Shown: in pieces, positions 61,542 through 64,000 of the stretch
How positions within the stretch are numbered: position 1 is the stretch's first letter
Layout: the number at the start of each line of letters is the position of its first letter
DNA from: Duganella sp. sic0402
GTDB lineage: Bacteria; Pseudomonadota; Gammaproteobacteria; Burkholderiales; Burkholderiaceae_D
Reading direction: 5' to 3'
DNA length: 64,000 nt
Assembly (NCBI RefSeq): GCF_019219065.1
Contig: NZ_JAHUWK010000015.1
Span: forward strand, 1 to 64,000
The notes under the pieces: generated by a model
Told to the model about the DNA's origin: nothing
Databases searched by the model: none
The model's input: only the letters and a program-made list of their open reading frames with translations
Translations under genes and position numbers: made by a program

Positions 61542-63179
61542 TTAGCCGATCTTGCGGGCGGTATTGATAACGTTGACGCCGTTGAAGCGCGTGGTCGAAG
61601 CACCGTGCGACACAATCGACACTTGCGGCGGCTGGCCCTTGCCGTCGAAGAAGGAACCGCCCATGCGCCAATCGCGCTCGTCGCAGATCGCCACGCAGGC
61701 GTTCCAGAATTCCTGGGTGTTGGACTGGTAGGCTACGTCCTCCAGCTGCTGGCCGATCTTGCCGTTCTTGATCTCGTAGAACAGCTGGCCGCCAAACTGG
61801 AAGTTGTAGCGTTGCTGGTCGATCGAGAACGAACCATCGCCGACGATATAGATCCCCTTCTTGACGTCCTTGATCATCTCGTCCGGCGTCAGCTTTTTCT
61901 TGCCGGCCTTGAGCGACACGTTCGGCATGCGCTGGAACTGCACATTGGCCCAGTTGTCCGCATACGAGCAGCCGTGCGATTCTTTCTCGCCGATGATGTG
62001 GGCCTGGTCGCGCGTGGCCTGGTAGTTGACCAGGATGCCGTCCTTGATGATGTCCCAGTTCTTGCACTTGACGCCTTCGTCGTCGTAGCCCACCGCGCCC
62101 AGAGAACCCGGCGTGGTCTTGTCGGCGACGATGTTGACGATGTCGGCGCCATACTTGAATTTCCTGGTCTGCCATTTGTCCAGCGTGGCGAAGCTGGTGC
62201 CAGCGTAATTGGCCTCGTAGCCCAGCACACGATCCAGCTCGGTCGGGTGGCCAACCGATTCGTGGATGGTCAGCCACAGGTGCTCTGGCGTCAGCACCAG
62301 ATCGTATTTTCCCGGCTCCACCGACTTGGCTTTCAGCTTGGCCCTGGCCTGCTTGCCGGCCAGGCGCGCATCTTCAATGATGTCGTAGGATTTGGTGTAC
62401 AGCGTGGTCACGCCGCCAGCCGCCTGCAGCTTGTGCTCGGGACGTGCGTCCAGGTATTCATAGCCCATGCCGACCGGGGCCGACAAGCCCTGGCGGTTGC
62501 GGAACTTGTTCTCTTTCTTATCGACGGCGGTGGCGAAGAACGGCACCCACAGGCGATGCACATCCTGGTCGATATACGAGCCGTCGGTGGAGGCAAAGTA
62601 CTTCTGCTGGTTGACCTGGAACAGCAAGGACTGCATGAAGCTGGCGCCGCCGTCCATGCCGGCCTTGTTGGCGGCGATCAGCAGCTCGGCCTTGTCCTTG
62701 ATCGGCACCGTGCGCCAGTCCTTGACGATGGGCGTGGCCCACGACACTTCGCCCACGCCCTTCACCGGCGCCAGGATCAGCGGCTCGGTTTGCAGCTTGG
62801 CGTTGGCCTTGGCGATCGCCACCGCCTGGCGCGCGGCAGCAGCCACGCCATCCGGCGTCATGTCATTGGTGGCGGCAAAGCCGTAAGCGCCGCCGGCGAT
62901 CACGCGCACGCCGACGCCGGCCGATTCGGTGTTGGTGACGTTTTCCACGTTCAGGTCGCGGGTGGTGATGAACTGATTCAGGTAGCGGCCCACGCGCACG
63001 TCGCAGTACGAGGCGCCGGCTTGCGTGGCGGCCATCATCGCGGTGTCGGCCAGGGTTTTCTTGAACTTGATATCCACTGGCTTGAGCAGCTCTTCGGCAG
63101 CGATGGCGCGGCCAAAGGTGGGCAGCAGCATGGTGCCCATCGCCAGACTACTGATATTGAGGAATGCACGTCGTTCCAT
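61542..63179 (-). CDS. TldD-like zinc metalloprotease with Tat-like leader, copy 1
   Basis: This 545-residue protein begins MERRAFLNISSLAMGTMLLP, a Tat-like twin-arginine leader. The catalytic HExxxH appears in LTIHESVGHPTELDRVLG. It is the first gene of a ten-gene minus-strand operon reaching to 49915 and lies about 90 bp downstream of a sigma-54 promoter. It is closely similar to copy 2 throughout, including the leader design, so export of both is likely. It would act with TldE in peptide cleavage. Confidence 0.88.
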   Translation of the reverse strand: MERRAFLNISSLAMGTMLLPTFGRAIAAEELLKPVDIKFKKTLADTAMMAATQAGASYCDVRVGRYLNQFITTRDLNVENVTNTESAGVGVRVIAGGAYGFAATNDMTPDGVAAAARQAVAIAKANAKLQTEPLILAPVKGVGEVSWATPIVKDWRTVPIKDKAELLIAANKAGMDGGASFMQSLLFQVNQQKYFASTDGSYIDQDVHRLWVPFFATAVDKKENKFRNRQGLSAPVGMGYEYLDARPEHKLQAAGGVTTLYTKSYDIIEDARLAGKQARAKLKAKSVEPGKYDLVLTPEHLWLTIHESVGHPTELDRVLGYEANYAGTSFATLDKWQTRKFKYGADIVNIVADKTTPGSLGAVGYDDEGVKCKNWDIIKDGILVNYQATRDQAHIIGEKESHGCSYADNWANVQFQRMPNVSLKAGKKKLTPDEMIKDVKKGIYIVGDGSFSIDQQRYNFQFGGQLFYEIKNGKIGQQLEDVAYQSNTQEFWNACVAICDERDWRMGGSFFDGKGQPPQVSIVSHGASTTRFNGVNVINTARKIG

Positions 63180-63280
63180 ATTATCTCCAACATTGTTGTG
63201 GGCCAGCCGCCCATATGGCTGAATATCCGTCGCCTGTTCTAGGGTTTTTACAATATTAGCGCCGGGTTAAGAACACCAAT

Positions 63281-63296
63281 TGCAAAATGTATGCCA
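63281..63296 (-). promoter_or_regulatory. Sigma-54 promoter of the TldD-MoxR operon
   Basis: On the minus strand TGGCATACATTTTGCA fits the -24/-12 consensus (GG and GC 10 bp apart, TTGCA at -12). It points to the TldD gene, with a leader of about 90 nt. It resembles the promoter at 12830 (TGGCACATTTTCTGCA). A sigma-54 activator binding to the adjacent TGTCCG boxes would be needed. Confidence 0.75.
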
Positions 63297-63327
63297 TCGG
63301 CATGCGTTCTGCAAGCGGCAATTTGCG

Positions 63328-63376
63328 TGTCCGAAGTGTCCGCTTATGTGTCCGCGTGGTGTCCGGCCAGTGTCCG
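63328..63376. promoter_or_regulatory. Five TGTCCG boxes: candidate enhancer of the TldD-MoxR operon
   Basis: TGTCCG occurs at 63328, 63337, 63349, 63360 and 63371 with spacings of 9, 12, 11 and 11 bp. It is the reverse complement of the CGGACA boxes at 12751-12791. The nearest box is 32 bp from the sigma-54 site, similar to the ABC operon (about 38 bp). The number of copies is also five. Binding by the same NtrC-type protein is the simplest reading. Confidence 0.75.
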
Positions 63377-63465
63377 CGCACCGGGGCGGTGCGCACGCCT
63401 TTTCGCTTGACCTGTTTGCGTGCTTGGCCGATGATCGCTCACCACCACACTTCAGGAGATTGTGC

Positions 63466-64000
63466 ATGAAACGATTTGTATTGGCGGCTTTGGCCACCAC
63501 CATGCTGATGGGCGCGAACAGTGGCGCATTGGCGGACGATGCGCTGAAAGCGGCGATCGCCGCGCCAACGCGCACGCCGGACAACGTCAAGCGCGACGTT
63601 TATCGTCATCCCTACGAAACGCTGTCCTTCTTCGGCCTCAAGCCGAATATGACGGTGGTGGAGCTGGCGCCCGGCGCTGGCTGGTACACCGAGATCCTGG
63701 CACCCTACCTGCGCAACCACGGCAAGCTGATCACCGGCGGCAATGACCTGGCATCGCCGAACGAAAACGAACGAAAAGGCGCCGAGCGCTTCATGGCGCG
63801 TTTGAACGCCAAGCCGGAGGCGTACAACAAGGTGGCGCTCGGCGTGTTCTCGCCAGGCCGCAAATACGAGCTGGCGCCGCCGAACAGCGTCGACATGGTG
63901 GTCACCTTCCGCAATATCCACAACTGGATACCATTGGGGCCGGAGAAGATGAAGGATTTATTCAGCAATCTGTACACGGTGCTGAAACCGGGCGGCGTGC
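63466..64000 (+). CDS. Signal-peptide-bearing SAM methyltransferase-like protein (runs off window)
   Basis: The frame starts MKRFVLAALATTMLMGANSG, a clear signal peptide with cleavage probably after ALA. A class I SAM methyltransferase fold follows: MTVVELAPGAGWYTEILAPYL (motif I), and MVVTFRNIHNWIPLGPEKMKDLF. About 178 codons are present; the 3' end lies beyond the window. Exported methyltransferase folds are unusual because SAM is cytoplasmic, but this family is known in proteobacteria. A CAGGAGA ribosome site precedes the ATG. It diverges from the TldD operon across the TGTCCG boxes. Confidence 0.85.
   Translation, partial: MKRFVLAALATTMLMGANSGALADDALKAAIAAPTRTPDNVKRDVYRHPYETLSFFGLKPNMTVVELAPGAGWYTEILAPYLRNHGKLITGGNDLASPNENERKGAERFMARLNAKPEAYNKVALGVFSPGRKYELAPPNSVDMVVTFRNIHNWIPLGPEKMKDLFSNLYTVLKPGGV

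Noticed and set aside
63421..63440. Second sigma-54 promoter directed at the methyltransferase (TTGGCCGATGATCGCT)
   Set aside because: GG and GC are 9 bp apart instead of 10, so it does not fit the rigid -24/-12 spacing.

Overview
The window looks like a chromosomal segment of a GC-rich betaproteobacterium, most likely Oxalobacteraceae (Duganella/Massilia/Janthinobacterium type). I infer this from the str operon proteins, the abundance of regulators and FtsX-type transporters, and a sigma-54 regulatory style. No database search was possible, so the genus is an inference. A GC-rich host backbone is interrupted by a more AT-rich 24 kb island at about 20.38-44.45 kb.

Left backbone (1-20.2 kb): the str operon runs on the minus strand (rpsL, rpsG, fusA, start of tuf) from a consensus sigma-70 promoter. 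Next come a phosphoethanolamine-transferase-like enzyme and a nitrilase-family amidase, a chemotaxis receptor, and a GbsR/MarR-type repressor. The repressor sits with an SDR-DoxX/DUF2269 pair and two identical operators. A coiled-coil protein and a membrane MutS-like ATPase follow. Then comes a six-gene unit: an RND/MacA-type adaptor, an ABC ATPase, two FtsX permeases, an NtrC-type response regulator and a histidine kinase. It is headed by a sigma-54 promoter and five CGGAC(A/G) boxes.

Island (20,379-44,445): a large serine integrase has inserted the element into codons 57-58 of a spermidine-synthase-like gene. The junctions rebuild a nearly palindromic 52 bp attP. Next to the integrase the element carries a complete, recoded copy of the gene it broke. 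The rest of the element holds a repressor with its operator, a lipoprotein and other envelope cargo, a DnaB-like protein without a P-loop beside a dense array of dyads, two H-NS proteins and an RraB-like protein. It also holds a primase-polymerase and a UL9/origin-binding-type helicase, followed by degenerate ~220 bp repeats, one of which recurs near the right end. A defence zone contains an AIPR nuclease, a PLD nuclease, a nucleotidyltransferase with a HEPN-like neighbour, and a short tyrosine recombinase with a 12-6-12 candidate recombination site. I saw no virion or conjugation genes. The element looks like a replicating integrative plasmid or phage satellite with defence cargo.

Right backbone (44.45-64 kb): the 3' part of the broken gene, a TonB-dependent receptor, and a divergent MocR regulator/PNPOx-like pair. 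The last unit is a ten-gene minus-strand operon: two tandem TldD-TldE pairs (the TldDs with Tat-like leaders), DUF4159, MoxR, DUF58, BatA-like, DUF4175-like and a membrane protein. It is headed by a second sigma-54 promoter with five TGTCCG boxes in almost the same geometry as at the ABC operon, so the two loci are probably one regulon. A signal-peptide-bearing methyltransferase diverges from the same control region and runs off the window.
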